NCBI RefSeq assembly: GCF_023896955.1
Contig: NZ_JAMHIW010000019.1
Coordinates: 56,000-119,999 of the forward strand
Direction of reading: 5' to 3'
Length of the DNA: 64,000 nucleotides
Origin: Micromonospora sp. RHAY321
GTDB taxonomy: Bacteria; Actinomycetota; Actinomycetes; Mycobacteriales; Micromonosporaceae
Made by a program: the position numbers and the translations under genes. How positions within the stretch are numbered: position 1 is the first letter of the stretch; every line of letters starts with the position of its first letter. The notes under the pieces were generated by a model, which did not search any database, was not told where the DNA came from, and worked only from the letters and a program-made list of their open reading frames with translations. Below, in pieces: positions 49,122-57,786 of the stretch.

Positions 49122-49262
49122 CTAGTGCGCGACGCGGCCGCGACAGGCGGCGCTGCACACCCGCATCATGTCCACGTGCCGCCGCCGGGTCAGTGCCGGT
49201 GGCAGCCAACCGGCGCGGGAGTCCGCGGCGTCGGCCGGTGGGGCGGTGCTGAGGATGCGCAT
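49122..49262 (-). CDS. Cysteine-type leader peptide upstream of the amino acid transporter
   Basis: 46 codons from ATG 49262 with GGGAG five bases upstream. The C-terminal half reads ALTRRRHVDMMRVCSAACR. The LTRRRHVD...R-V-x-S-A-x-CR pattern is that of short peptides annotated as putative leader peptides in actinobacteria, found before sulfate/cysteine uptake and assimilation genes. Two Cys codons (TGC, TGT) lie near the end, where cysteine shortage would stall ribosomes. The stop is 99 bases before the binding-protein gene on the same strand. Its role as a cysteine sensor is inferred from the family. Confidence 0.75.
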   Translation of the reverse strand: MRILSTAPPADAADSRAGWLPPALTRRRHVDMMRVCSAACRGRVAH

Positions 49263-49494
49263 GGAATCTCCCGGGTCTGTGCTGACCTGGGTGCCAGGCC
49301 ACGCTTGCACCGACGTCCCGTCGGTGCCTGGTCTTCACCCGGGGCACCCCACCGCGGAGGAGGGTTGCCGGCCAGCGAGCCGGGGCTTCGCGCTGGCGCT
49401 CATGACCTGTCCAGAGGCTAGCAGCCGGAACCGGCGGACCGTCCAGCCGTTATGACCACGCTCACCCTGCGCTACGACGACCCGGGCGGACGGG
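49263..49494. other. Promoter region upstream of the leader peptide
   Basis: 232 bases with no gene. A TAGCCT on the minus strand at 49415-49420 could be the -10, giving a leader of about 150 bases before the peptide. GACCCG/CGGGTC at 49479-49496 is a weak terminator-like hairpin at the end of the permease gene. Confidence 0.35.
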
Positions 49495-51444
49495 TCAACC
49501 GGCGTGCACGTGCGGTCGGCGGCTCCGGTCGGGCTCCTGGCGCCGCAGGATCTCCCGGGTGACCGGGGCGATCTCGCCCTGGCCGAAGGCCAGGTAGCGC
49601 AGGAAGTTGCCGCCCGGGTTGCCCTCGGTCCACTCGAAGTAGATGTGCGGGCGCCGCCGGATCCGGTCGCGGATCTCCAGCAGCAGGGCGGCCAGCGCGT
49701 TGGGCACCGAGGAACTGGCCAGGCTGAGCACGAGGTACTGGTCGTGCACGACGCTGCCACGCACCAGCAGCTCGGTCTCGAAGTCCGACGGGTCGGTGAC
49801 CGTCACCTCGACGAAGATCACGTCGCTGTCGGCCGGGAACTCGTTGTCGGCGACGGTCTGCACGAGCTTGGCGCGGTACTCCGCCGGCTCCCGGCTGTCC
49901 GGCTCGTGCGCGATCAGTCGGAGTCGGCGCCCGGCGCACTCGTCGATCATCCGGGCCGCCTCGGGGTCCAGCTCCACCCGGTCGACCCGCAGCTCGAGTG
50001 CGCGGTTCAGCCGGGACAGCAGCGACACCAGGATGATCCCGCCGATGAAGCAGGCAGCGATCTTCACGCCGTCGGGGCGTTCCACCACGTTCGCCGCGGT
50101 GGTGTAGACGAAGATCAGCGCGATGACGCCGAAGGCGATCGTCGCGCCGCGCTGGCGTCGCCGCCGTGCCGCGAGGGTCACGGCCGTCGCCGCCGAGGTG
50201 ATCAACACCAGCACCCCGGTGGCGTACGCGCCGCCCTGCGCGTCCACGCTGGCCTCGAAGACGATCGTGATCAGGAACGCCACCGCGGTGAAGACCAGCA
50301 CCAGCGGCCGGACCGCCCGGGCCCAGGTCGGCGCCATGCCGTAGCGGGGCAGGTAGCGGGGTACGAGGTTGAGCAGACCGGCCATCGCCGAGGCGCCCGC
50401 GAACCAGAGGATCCCGATGGTGGACAGGTCGTAGACCGTGCCGAACACCTCGCCGAGGTACTCGTGCGCCAGGTAGGCCAGCGCCCGGCCGTTCGCCGGC
50501 CCACCCGGCTGGAACGCCTCGGGCGGGATCAGCACGGTGGTGGTGACGCTGCTGGTGATCAGGAAGACGCTCATGATCGTCGCGGCGGTGGTGAGCAGGC
50601 GGCGCGCGCCCCGGATCCGGCCCAGTGGCCGGTCCTCCGTGTCCCGTGGGTCACCGCGCACGCTCGGCATCACCGCCACCCCCGTCTCGAAGCCGGACAG
50701 GCCCAGGGCCAGCTTCGGGAAGACCAGCAGGGACAGCCCGACCATCATCCAGGGGTCGCCGTGGCCGGTGGTCAGCGCGGTGGTCCAGTCCCCGACCGCG
50801 CTCGGGTGCGTCACCACCTGCCACAGCGCGGCGGCGATCACCACCGTGTTCAGCGCCAGATAGACCGCGACCAGCACGACGGCGATCCCGATGGCCTCGG
50901 TGAATCCCTTGAGGAACACCGCACCCAGCAGCGCCACGAGCAGCAGCGTGAGCACGACCTCCTGCCCGCGCAGCCCTTCCGGCCAGAACGGGTTCTCGTC
51001 GATGTGGGCGGTCGCGTCAGCGGCGGACAGGGTGATGGTGATGATGAAATCGGTGGCGGCGAAGCCGAGGAGCACCAGCACCAGCAGCTTGCCGGGCCAG
51101 TAGCTCAGCAGGCGTACCAGCATCGCGATGGAGCCCTCGCCGTGCGGGCTCTCCACCGCCACCCGCCGGTAGACCGGCAGCGCGCCCAGCAGGGTCACCA
51201 GCACCAGCACCAGGGTCGCCACCGGCGAGAGCGCCCCGGCGGCCAGTGCCGCGATGCCCGGCTGGTAGCCCAGGGTCGAGAAGTAGTCGACGCCGGTCAG
51301 GCACATCACCTTCCACCACGGGTGGTGCCGGTGCTCCGGCGGGCGCCCGTGCGGCCCCTGCCGCCGCGGCTGCTCCGAGTCGCCGCCGAGCAGCCACCCC
51401 CGCAGCCGCCCGGTCCGCGGGCCGGTGCGCCTGTCGACCTCCAT
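49495..51444 (-). CDS. APC superfamily permease with C-terminal soluble domain
   Basis: 649 residues; ATG 51444 has GGGGGAAG five bases upstream. After a hydrophilic N-terminus of about 45 residues comes PWWKVMCLTGVDYFSTLGYQPGIAALAAG, the first-helix motif of an APC subgroup, then about twelve helices (PHGEGSIAMLVRLL, GFAATDFIITITLSAADATAHI, KLALGLSGFETGVAVMP). The last 160 residues are soluble, with alternating strands and helices (ADSDVIFVEVTVTDPSDFETELLV). Substrate is unknown; amino acid or cation import is possible. It is divergent from corA across 217 bases. Confidence 0.85.
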   Translation of the reverse strand: MEVDRRTGPRTGRLRGWLLGGDSEQPRRQGPHGRPPEHRHHPWWKVMCLTGVDYFSTLGYQPGIAALAAGALSPVATLVLVLVTLLGALPVYRRVAVESPHGEGSIAMLVRLLSYWPGKLLVLVLLGFAATDFIITITLSAADATAHIDENPFWPEGLRGQEVVLTLLLVALLGAVFLKGFTEAIGIAVVLVAVYLALNTVVIAAALWQVVTHPSAVGDWTTALTTGHGDPWMMVGLSLLVFPKLALGLSGFETGVAVMPSVRGDPRDTEDRPLGRIRGARRLLTTAATIMSVFLITSSVTTTVLIPPEAFQPGGPANGRALAYLAHEYLGEVFGTVYDLSTIGILWFAGASAMAGLLNLVPRYLPRYGMAPTWARAVRPLVLVFTAVAFLITIVFEASVDAQGGAYATGVLVLITSAATAVTLAARRRRQRGATIAFGVIALIFVYTTAANVVERPDGVKIAACFIGGIILVSLLSRLNRALELRVDRVELDPEAARMIDECAGRRLRLIAHEPDSREPAEYRAKLVQTVADNEFPADSDVIFVEVTVTDPSDFETELLVRGSVVHDQYLVLSLASSSVPNALAALLLEIRDRIRRRPHIYFEWTEGNPGGNFLRYLAFGQGEIAPVTREILRRQEPDRSRRPHVHAG

Positions 51445-51661
51445 CGGCGCTTCCCCCGTCGTCCCGCCCGTGGTCACCGCGAGTATCCGCCAGCCGGGCC
51501 CCGCCCGTCCGCCGGTGGGCGGAACCCGGGCAACCGTGGGCGACGCCTCGGAGGGTTTTGGTGCGCGGGCACGGGGGAAGCAGCGCCTCCCGGCTGCCTG
51601 GCCGAACCGCGCGGGTGGTTCGGGTGGCCGTCGGTGGGTGCCTCCGGGGAGGGAGCGGGTC

Positions 51662-52789
51662 ATGGTCGGCGGCCGTCGGTTCCGCCCGGGTGAGGGCTTC
51701 GGCCGCCAGCTCGACGAGCACGAGATCCGCGACGAGCCGCCGGGCGACGAGCCGGCCGAGCCGGCCGCCGGCGGGCTGGTGGACAGCGCCATCTACATCC
51801 GCGGGCACCGCTTCGCGTCGCCGGCCGGCCTCGCCGAGACGTACCGCTGCCTCCAGGAGCAGGACGAGGCGATGGCCTGGATCGGGTTGTACCGACCCGA
51901 CATCGACCAGATCACCTCGCTGGCCCGGGAGTTCCGGCTGCACGACCTGGCGGTGGAGGACGCGATCAACGCCCACCAGCGGCCCAAGCTGGAGCGCTAC
52001 GGGCACACCCTCTTCGTGGTGCTGCGCGCCGCCCGCTACGACGATGTGCGGGAGGAGGTCGAGTTCTCCGAGCTGCACCTGTTCATCGGGCCGGGCTTCG
52101 TGGTCACCGTCCGGCACGGTGAGGCGCCCGATCTGGCCGCCGTGCGGCGGCGGATGGAGGCCGACGCGCAGATGCTCGAGCAGGGCCCGCAGGCGGTCCT
52201 GTACGCGATCCTCGACCAGGTGGTCGACGGTTACGCGCCGGTGGTGGCCGGGTTGGAGAACGACATCGACGAGATCGAGACCCAGGTCTTCGGTGGCGAC
52301 CCGAACGCCAGCCGGCGCATCTACGGTCTCAGCCGCGAGGTCATCCAGTTCCAGCGGGCCGCCCGTCCGCTGCTCAACGTGCTCGACGCGCTGGCGGCCG
52401 GCGCGGGCAGCTACGCGACCGACGAGGAGCTGCGGCGCTACCTGCGCGACGTGACCGACCACCTCACGCAGGTCGTGGAACGCGTCGACGGCTTCCGGCA
52501 CCTGTTGCAGAACATCCTCACCGTCAACGCCACCCTGGTCTCGCAGCAGCAGAACGAGGAGATGCGCAGCCTCACGGCGGCCAGCTACACGCAGAACGAG
52601 GAGCTGAAGAAGGTCTCCTCGTGGGCGGCGATCCTGTTCGCACCCACGTTGATCGGCACGGTGTACGGGATGAACTTCGTCCACATGCCGGAGTTGCAGT
52701 GGCACTTCGGGTACCTGTTCGCGCTGCTGCTGATGCTGCTGGTCTGCGGCACCCTCTACCTGATCTTCAAGCGGCGCGGCTGGCTCTGA
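51662..52789 (+). CDS. corA: CorA family magnesium/cobalt channel
   Basis: 375 residues; GGGAGGGAG precedes ATG 51662. The N-terminal cytoplasmic domain includes WIGLYRPDIDQITSLAREFRLHDLAVEDAINAHQRPKLERY and a long helix (DGYAPVVAGLENDIDEIETQVFGG). Two C-terminal membrane helices flank the selectivity motif YGMNF. The pore-lining helix starts near KKVSSWAAILFAPTLIGTV. CorA forms pentameric channels for Mg2+ (also Co2+, Ni2+). It has a long acidic N-terminal extension. No Mg riboswitch was recognised upstream. Confidence 0.94.
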   Translation: MVGGRRFRPGEGFGRQLDEHEIRDEPPGDEPAEPAAGGLVDSAIYIRGHRFASPAGLAETYRCLQEQDEAMAWIGLYRPDIDQITSLAREFRLHDLAVEDAINAHQRPKLERYGHTLFVVLRAARYDDVREEVEFSELHLFIGPGFVVTVRHGEAPDLAAVRRRMEADAQMLEQGPQAVLYAILDQVVDGYAPVVAGLENDIDEIETQVFGGDPNASRRIYGLSREVIQFQRAARPLLNVLDALAAGAGSYATDEELRRYLRDVTDHLTQVVERVDGFRHLLQNILTVNATLVSQQQNEEMRSLTAASYTQNEELKKVSSWAAILFAPTLIGTVYGMNFVHMPELQWHFGYLFALLLMLLVCGTLYLIFKRRGWL

Positions 52790-52805
52790 ACGGGGTTCCC
52801 GAGGG

Positions 52806-52991
52806 TCACTCGATGCCGCGAAGGATGTGCAGCTCGTCCTCGCTGTCGTCCTCGCCGGAGCCGATTCGACCGAGCAGCACGGCAGCGGCCCAGATGGTCA
52901 GTGGCGTGGCCGCCCCGGTCATGCCGCCGCCGGTCCGGTCGTCCCTGGTCTGGCTCCGCTCCGTCCGCGGTGGCCTGCGCTGAGCCTGCAT
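52806..52991 (-). CDS. Small hypothetical protein
   Basis: 61 residues from ATG 52991 with GAGAGG eight bases upstream. Arg/Thr-rich N-terminus, a short hydrophobic stretch (ATPLTIWAAAVLLGRI) too short for a confident membrane helix, and an acidic end (GEDDSEDELHIL). Codon bias is good. It is convergent with corA, 16 bases away. No family recognised. Confidence 0.5.
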   Translation of the reverse strand: MQAQRRPPRTERSQTRDDRTGGGMTGAATPLTIWAAAVLLGRIGSGEDDSEDELHILRGIE

Positions 52992-53268
52992 GGGCACTGC
53001 CTCTCGTCGTCGAAGCCGTCCCGGGCGGCGCCACGTTGCGCCCGCGTCGCCGGATGGGCCGGCCGCGCGCGGCGGGCGGCCATCGGAACGGCATCCATGT
53101 CGAACCATCCCACGCCCGGCCTCGTCGGCACCCCTTGTTTTCAGTTTCCCGACTGCGACCCGCCAATCCGGACATTACGTACAAGGGTCGCGCCGCTGGT
53201 CCGGTGAGCTGGGGAGAGCCCCTGTCCGGCCGGGCGCAGCCGCCCTCCACGGCCTGGCGGGCCGGCGG

Positions 53269-53784
53269 TCAGGACAGCGGGTGGGCGATGCCGCGGGCGT
53301 GGTCGGTGAGCGCCGCGCCGACCACGGTCGCGGCCAGCGGCAGCACCTCCAGGCAGCGGCGTACCGCGGCGGCCATCAGCACGTTCGGCACCCGCATGGA
53401 GAGCGTGCAGTGCGGCACCCAGCGTCCCGGCTGGTAGTGCTCGACCAGCGTGATGCCGGCGGCGGCGAGCCGGTCGTGCACCATCCGGTGGTGGGCCAGC
53501 AGCTCCGGCGTGGGCGTCGGGCCGAGCCAGAGCACCCGTCCGACGAACTGACCGGCGTGCTGGAAGTCGAGTCGCAGCGGGGCGGCCACGACGGTGCCGC
53601 GCAGCGCCGCGGCGACCTGCTCGGGGTCGAAGCGGGGCGCCACCGCGAGCGAGACGTGCGGCCGGTGGCGCTGCTCCAGCAGCGAGCGCATGCTCTGCAC
53701 GCCCTCGGCCTCCAGAGCGTCCCAGAGCACCCGGATCCGCCGGGTAGCGTCCGGGTCCAGATACAGCTCCAACGCCGCGACCAC
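53269..53784 (-). CDS. 2'-5' RNA ligase family protein (2H phosphoesterase)
   Basis: 171 residues. The two catalytic-type motifs of the 2H superfamily are present: HRPHVSLAV near residue 45 and WVPHCTLSM near residue 125, each His-x-Ser/Thr. The opening ALELYLDPDATRRIRVLWDALEAEGV is typical of the actinobacterial form. Members hydrolyse or ligate 2',5'- or cyclic phosphates on RNA or nucleotides. GTG 53784 is set by TACGGT six bases upstream; the longer frame upstream has no signal. It is divergent from a DinB gene. Confidence 0.85.
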   Translation of the reverse strand: MVAALELYLDPDATRRIRVLWDALEAEGVQSMRSLLEQRHRPHVSLAVAPRFDPEQVAAALRGTVVAAPLRLDFQHAGQFVGRVLWLGPTPTPELLAHHRMVHDRLAAAGITLVEHYQPGRWVPHCTLSMRVPNVLMAAAVRRCLEVLPLAATVVGAALTDHARGIAHPLS

Positions 53785-53790
53785 TTGATC

Positions 53791-53796
53791 ACCGTA
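53791..53796 (-). promoter_or_regulatory. -10 element, leaderless promoter of the 2H phosphoesterase gene
   Basis: TACGGT on the minus strand, six bases before GTG 53784. Confidence 0.5.
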
Positions 53797-53861
53797 GCGG
53801 CCGAGGTTTGGCCGTCCGTGTCGGCGGTACCCGATCAGAGACACACCAGGAGGCGTGACGC

Positions 53862-54368
53862 GTGGACGTGAGTGACCTGCTGACCGAGACGTACGACCGG
53901 CTGCCCGACCTCGTCCGGGCGGCGGTCGACGGCCTCAGCCCCGAGCAGCTGCGCTGGGCGCCCGGCCCCGGCGCCAACTCGATCGGCTGGTTGGTCTGGC
54001 ACCTGACCAGGGTCCAGGACCACCACGTCGCCCACCTGCTCGACACCGACCAGGTCTGGGCGAGCGGCGAGTGGGCCGGGCGGTTCGGGCTCACCACCGA
54101 CCCGGACAACACCGGCTACGGCCACTCGCCCGCCCAGGTCGCCGCGGTGCGGCCGGAGAGCGCGCAGGCGTTGATCGACTACTACGAGGCGGTCGCGGCG
54201 CGGACCGGGCCGTTCCTGGCCGGGTTGCGAGCGGCGGATCTGGACCGGGTGGTCGACGAGTCGTGGGACCCGCCGGTCACCCTCGGCGTCCGGCTGGTCA
54301 GCATCGCCGAGGACGACCAGCAACACGTCGGCCAGGCCAACTACCTCCGAGGGCTGATCGGCGCCTGA
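53862..54368 (+). CDS. DinB superfamily protein (DUF664)
   Basis: 168 residues, four-helix bundle. AGGAGG lies eight bases before GTG 53862. Metal-ligand His positions appear in WLVWHLTRVQDHHVAHLL and in EDDQQHVGQANYL. These proteins are thiol-dependent enzymes in actinobacteria, often using mycothiol or bacillithiol. Substrate unknown. A strong hairpin follows 52 bases after the stop. Confidence 0.87.
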   Translation: MDVSDLLTETYDRLPDLVRAAVDGLSPEQLRWAPGPGANSIGWLVWHLTRVQDHHVAHLLDTDQVWASGEWAGRFGLTTDPDNTGYGHSPAQVAAVRPESAQALIDYYEAVAARTGPFLAGLRAADLDRVVDESWDPPVTLGVRLVSIAEDDQQHVGQANYLRGLIGA

Positions 54369-54419
54369 GGCGGGGACGTCCACCGGCTCAGCCTGCGATC
54401 ACCGGTCGTCACCCGGTCC

Positions 54420-54438
54420 GGGTGAGGCGTCCTCACCC
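54420..54438 (+). terminator. Hairpin between DinB and SCP2 genes
   Basis: GGGTGAGG, CGT loop, CCTCACCC, with extra CCGG pairing outside through a one-base bulge. It could end the DinB transcript or lie in the leader of the SCP2 gene. Confidence 0.5.
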
Positions 54439-54479
54439 CGGGGCGGGCGATCCTGCGGGAGAGCGGGGGAGGGGACGAG

Positions 54480-54866
54480 ATGGGCGCGATGGCCGAACAC
54501 CTGGAACAGCTCGGCTCCGGCCGGCGTACCGACCTGCCGGAGACGACGGCCGGGACGCTGCGGCTGGACGCGTGCGACGACGGCCACAGCGAGCACTGGT
54601 ACCTGACCGTCGACGACCAGCACGTCCGGGTGACCCGGTCGTCCAGCGATGCCGAGCTGGTGGTCCGCGGCGACCGGACGGTGTTCGACCGGTTGGCGAG
54701 CGGCGAGACCCACCTGTCGGCCGCGTTGCTGCGCAACGAGGTGACCGTCCAGGGCAACATTCGGCTGTTGATGCTGCTGCGGCGGATCTTTCCCGGGCCT
54801 GTCGGTGCCCGCCATCCCCGCGAGCTGGGCAGGGCCGCGACGGCCGGGCGGGACGGGCGGCCGTGA
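54480..54866 (+). CDS. SCP2 sterol-transfer-like domain protein
   Basis: 128 residues. The pattern LRLDACDDGHSEHWYLTVDDQHVRVTRSSSDAELVVRGDRTVFDRLASGETHLSAALLRNEVTVQGNIRLLMLLRRIFP is the SCP2-like lipid-binding fold in its minimal form. GGGGAGGGG precedes ATG 54480. Its TGA overlaps the start of the debranching-like gene (GTGA), so expression is coupled, an unusual pair. Ligand unknown. Confidence 0.82.
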   Translation: MGAMAEHLEQLGSGRRTDLPETTAGTLRLDACDDGHSEHWYLTVDDQHVRVTRSSSDAELVVRGDRTVFDRLASGETHLSAALLRNEVTVQGNIRLLMLLRRIFPGPVGARHPRELGRAATAGRDGRP

Positions 54867-56935
54867 GGCAGGAACTGGTGCACGTGATCGCGGGCAACGC
54901 CTTCGCGATCAGCGACGCGCAGGGCGACGTGGAGGCGGCCCCGGACGCGCCGGTGGGGCTCTTCTCATTCGACACCCGCTTCCTGTCCCACTGGGTGCTG
55001 CGGGTCGACGGGGAAGGGCTGAACGCGCTGTCCCGCGACGACATGACGTACTTCGAGACCCGGTTCTTCCTGGTTCCGGGCGCCGCGAGCCATTACGTCG
55101 ACGCCGACGTGTCGGTCATCCGGCACCGATCGATCAACGACAGTTTCAGCGAGCACATCACCGTGCTCAACCACTCGGCCCAGCCGGCCGAGTTCACGGT
55201 GCGGATGGAGATCGGCAACGACTTCGCCGACCTGTCCGACGTCGCCAGAGCCGCCGAGCGACGGGAGCCGACCCGCCGGGCCGCCCAGATCACCGCCGAC
55301 TCGGCGCGCCGCCAGCTCGTGCTGCGCTACGAGCGGGAGCGGTTCATCCGGGAGACCACCGTGAGCAGCACGGCACCCGTGCAGGTGGACGAGCGGGGAA
55401 TGACGTTCCGGATCAGGATCGAGCCCGAAGGCGCGTGGGAGACCATCCTGCACGTCACCATGACCATCCACGGCGAGGGCGGCCGGGACCTGCGCAACGA
55501 CATCGAGTCCCACCGGCAGCACGTACGCGGGGGAATGCGCGAGGATCTGGCGGACTGGATGGACCGGGCCCCGCACCTGGTGGCCGAACGGGGCGGCCTG
55601 GAGGAGACCTACCGGGGCAGCCTCGCCGACCTGGCGGCGCTGCGGTACTTGCCACTGTCGTCCGACGCCCGGGTGCCGGTCGGCGGCCTGCCGTGGGCCA
55701 TGGGCCTGTGCGGACGCGACAGCATCATCACCTGCCTGCAGACCATGGCGTTCACCCCCGAGCTGGCCCCCGCGACGCTGCGGTTCCTGGCGCTGCTGCA
55801 GGGCAGCCAGCTCGACGACCGACACGACGAGGAGCCGGGCAAGATCCTGGCTCAGCTCCGCTACGGCGAATCCGCCGCGTTCGGCGAGCGACCGGACGCC
55901 GTGTACTACGGCGCGGCGGACACCACCCCGCTGTTCGTCGTCCTCCTCGACGAGTACGAGCGCTGGTCCGGCGACACCGACCTGGTCCGCGAACTGCGCC
56001 ACCCGGCCCGGATGGCGCTGGACTGGATCGACGAGTACGGCGACATGACCGGTGACGGCTACCTGCGCTACCAGCGCCGCAACGAGCGGCACGGCGTGGT
56101 CAACCAGGCATGGAAGGACTCGGACGACGCCATCGTCGACGTCCACGGACGGCAACCCGGATTTCCCCGGGCGACCTGTGAGTTGCAGGGCTACGCGTAC
56201 GACGCGAAGCGGCGTGGCGCCCGGTTGGCCCGGGAGTTCTGGGGTGACCCCGCGTACGCCGACCGGTTGGAGCGGGAGGCGGCGGAGCTGAAGGACCGGT
56301 TCAACCGGGACTTCTGGCTGCCGCACCGGGAGTACTACGCGCTGGCGCTGGGGCCGGACGGCGATCCGGTCGACGCGCTGTCGTCCAACATCGGGCATCT
56401 GCTGTGGAGCGGGATCGTCGCCGACGACCGCGCCGAGGCGGTTGCCGAGCATCTGGTCGGGCCGCGGCTGTTCAGCGGGTGGGGGGTGCGCACCTTCGCC
56501 ACCGGGCAGCGCCCGTACAACCCGGTGGGCTCGCATCTGGGGGCGGTGTGGCCGTCGGACAACGCGCTGATCGCCGCCGGGCTGCGGCACTACGGTTTCG
56601 ACGTCCAGGCGGCCCTGATCGCGAACGGCATCTTCGACATGGCGCAGACGGTCGGCGGGGCGGTGCCGGAGCTGATCGCCGGCTACGAGCGCAGCCTGAC
56701 GAAGTATCCCGTTCAGCTGCCCTCGGCCGGTCGTCCGCAGTCCTGGTCGTCGGGCGCGCTGCTGATGCTGCTGGGCACCCTGCTGGGGCTGCGGCCCACC
56801 GGCGACAACCTGCTCGTGAACCCGTCCCTGCCCAAGGGCTTCGGTCGGATCGAGCTGCTCGACATCCCGGGCCGCTGGGGCCACTCCGACGCCTACGGGC
56901 GTGACCGCGCCGCCGCACGAGCCCGCCTCCGCTGA
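54863..56935 (+). CDS. Glycogen-debranching-like amylo-alpha-1,6-glucosidase
   Basis: 690 residues. The N-terminal glycogen-debranching domain opens HVIAGNAFAISDAQGDVEA and FDTRFLSHWVLRVDG. The C-terminal (alpha/alpha)6 barrel has PWAMGLCGRDSIITCLQTMAFTPELAPATL, GEIL-like LAQLRYGESAAFG, YYGAADTTPLFVVLLDEYERWSGD, NQAWKDSDDAIVDVHGR (candidate catalytic acids) and GLRPTGDNLLVNPSLP. The family hydrolyses alpha-1,6 branch points or related glycosides in the cytoplasm. It is coupled to the SCP2 gene by a four-base overlap. Genuine glycogen role is not certain. Confidence 0.9.
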   Translation: MRQELVHVIAGNAFAISDAQGDVEAAPDAPVGLFSFDTRFLSHWVLRVDGEGLNALSRDDMTYFETRFFLVPGAASHYVDADVSVIRHRSINDSFSEHITVLNHSAQPAEFTVRMEIGNDFADLSDVARAAERREPTRRAAQITADSARRQLVLRYERERFIRETTVSSTAPVQVDERGMTFRIRIEPEGAWETILHVTMTIHGEGGRDLRNDIESHRQHVRGGMREDLADWMDRAPHLVAERGGLEETYRGSLADLAALRYLPLSSDARVPVGGLPWAMGLCGRDSIITCLQTMAFTPELAPATLRFLALLQGSQLDDRHDEEPGKILAQLRYGESAAFGERPDAVYYGAADTTPLFVVLLDEYERWSGDTDLVRELRHPARMALDWIDEYGDMTGDGYLRYQRRNERHGVVNQAWKDSDDAIVDVHGRQPGFPRATCELQGYAYDAKRRGARLAREFWGDPAYADRLEREAAELKDRFNRDFWLPHREYYALALGPDGDPVDALSSNIGHLLWSGIVADDRAEAVAEHLVGPRLFSGWGVRTFATGQRPYNPVGSHLGAVWPSDNALIAAGLRHYGFDVQAALIANGIFDMAQTVGGAVPELIAGYERSLTKYPVQLPSAGRPQSWSSGALLMLLGTLLGLRPTGDNLLVNPSLPKGFGRIELLDIPGRWGHSDAYGRDRAAARARLR

Positions 56936-56971
56936 CCGGTGTCCCTCCTCGCCCGGCTGATCACGTTGGCG

Positions 56972-57667
56972 TCACGACCCGCCGGTGCCGGCCACGCCGA
57001 CCTCTTGTTCGGCGGGCGGGGTGGGGGTGGGGGTGGTTGGGCGGCGGGGGGTCAGGGTGCGGTCCAGGGTGACGAAGAGCAGGCCCAGCAGCCAGAACGC
57101 GACGGCGAAGAGGACCGCGCTGATCGCCACCCCGTCGTAGCCCAGCTCACCGGCGTCCAGGAACGGGTACGGGTACCGGTGGACGACCAGCCCTCGGAGC
57201 AGGGCGAAGCCGAGATAGGCCAGTGGGAACGCCAGCCACCAGGCCGCGTAGCGCAGGCGCAGCCGGCCACGCTGGTCGAACAGCACCCAGTCGGCGACCG
57301 CGAGCAGCGGCACGACCGTGTGCAGCAGTTGGTTGCCGAGCGCCTCGCCGACGGCCCGGTCGGGTTGCGCCATCGCGAACGGGCTGGCCGGGTTGGCCAG
57401 CACCAGGTGGTAGACCACGCCGGTGATGGTGATGTAGAGGGTGACCGCGCCGCGCAGCGCCGGTGGGGGATCGGGCCGGTCCCGCCACGCCCGCCAGCCG
57501 GCGTACCCCGCGAGGGCGCCGACCGCGACGTTGCTCTGGATGGTGAAGTACGGCAGTAGCCCGGTGACGGTGGCCGGGCCGAGCGCGGTGAGCACGATCC
57601 CGGCCAGCACGCCGAGCACCACCGTCAGGCGCAGGGCCGCCACCGCGCGTCGACGCCGCAGACTCAT
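56972..57667 (-). CDS. Pr6Pr family membrane protein
   Basis: 231 residues with six membrane helices and the family motifs GLLPYFTIQSNVAVGALAGYAGWRA, LLHTVVPLLAVADWVLFDQRG and HRYPYPFLDAGELGYDGVAISAVLFAVAFWLLGL. The N-terminus is Arg-rich; the C-terminal tail is Thr/Pro-rich. Its topology resembles FAR-17a/AIG1-like hydrolases of hydroxy fatty acid esters, with a conserved His in the HTVVP helix, but function is not shown here. The start is supported by TAGCTT six bases upstream. Confidence 0.85.
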   Translation of the reverse strand: MSLRRRRAVAALRLTVVLGVLAGIVLTALGPATVTGLLPYFTIQSNVAVGALAGYAGWRAWRDRPDPPPALRGAVTLYITITGVVYHLVLANPASPFAMAQPDRAVGEALGNQLLHTVVPLLAVADWVLFDQRGRLRLRYAAWWLAFPLAYLGFALLRGLVVHRYPYPFLDAGELGYDGVAISAVLFAVAFWLLGLLFVTLDRTLTPRRPTTPTPTPPAEQEVGVAGTGGS

Positions 57668-57673
57668 CGGGGC

Positions 57674-57679
57674 AAGCTA
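57674..57679 (-). promoter_or_regulatory. -10 element, leaderless promoter of the Pr6Pr gene
   Basis: TAGCTT on the minus strand, six bases before ATG 57667. Confidence 0.5.
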
Positions 57680-57786
57680 TCAGCCGTCGGCGGGCAGGAG
57701 TCGTCGCGCCGGGGCGTGATCGAGCGCCGACCGAGGCAGGTCGGTTGTGCCGTCCACATCGTCAGGACGGCCGCCCGCGTGAGCGG

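Noticed and set aside
51445..51661. A magnesium or c-di-AMP riboswitch between the APC permease and corA
   Set aside because: Hairpins such as CCGAACC/GGTTCGG are present, but I could not find the conserved cores of the M-box or ydaO-type elements.
49504..51693. A 729-codon plus-strand ORF opposite the APC permease
   Set aside because: Antisense shadow: His/Gln/Arg-rich with no fold, while the minus strand encodes a full permease with a good ribosome binding site.
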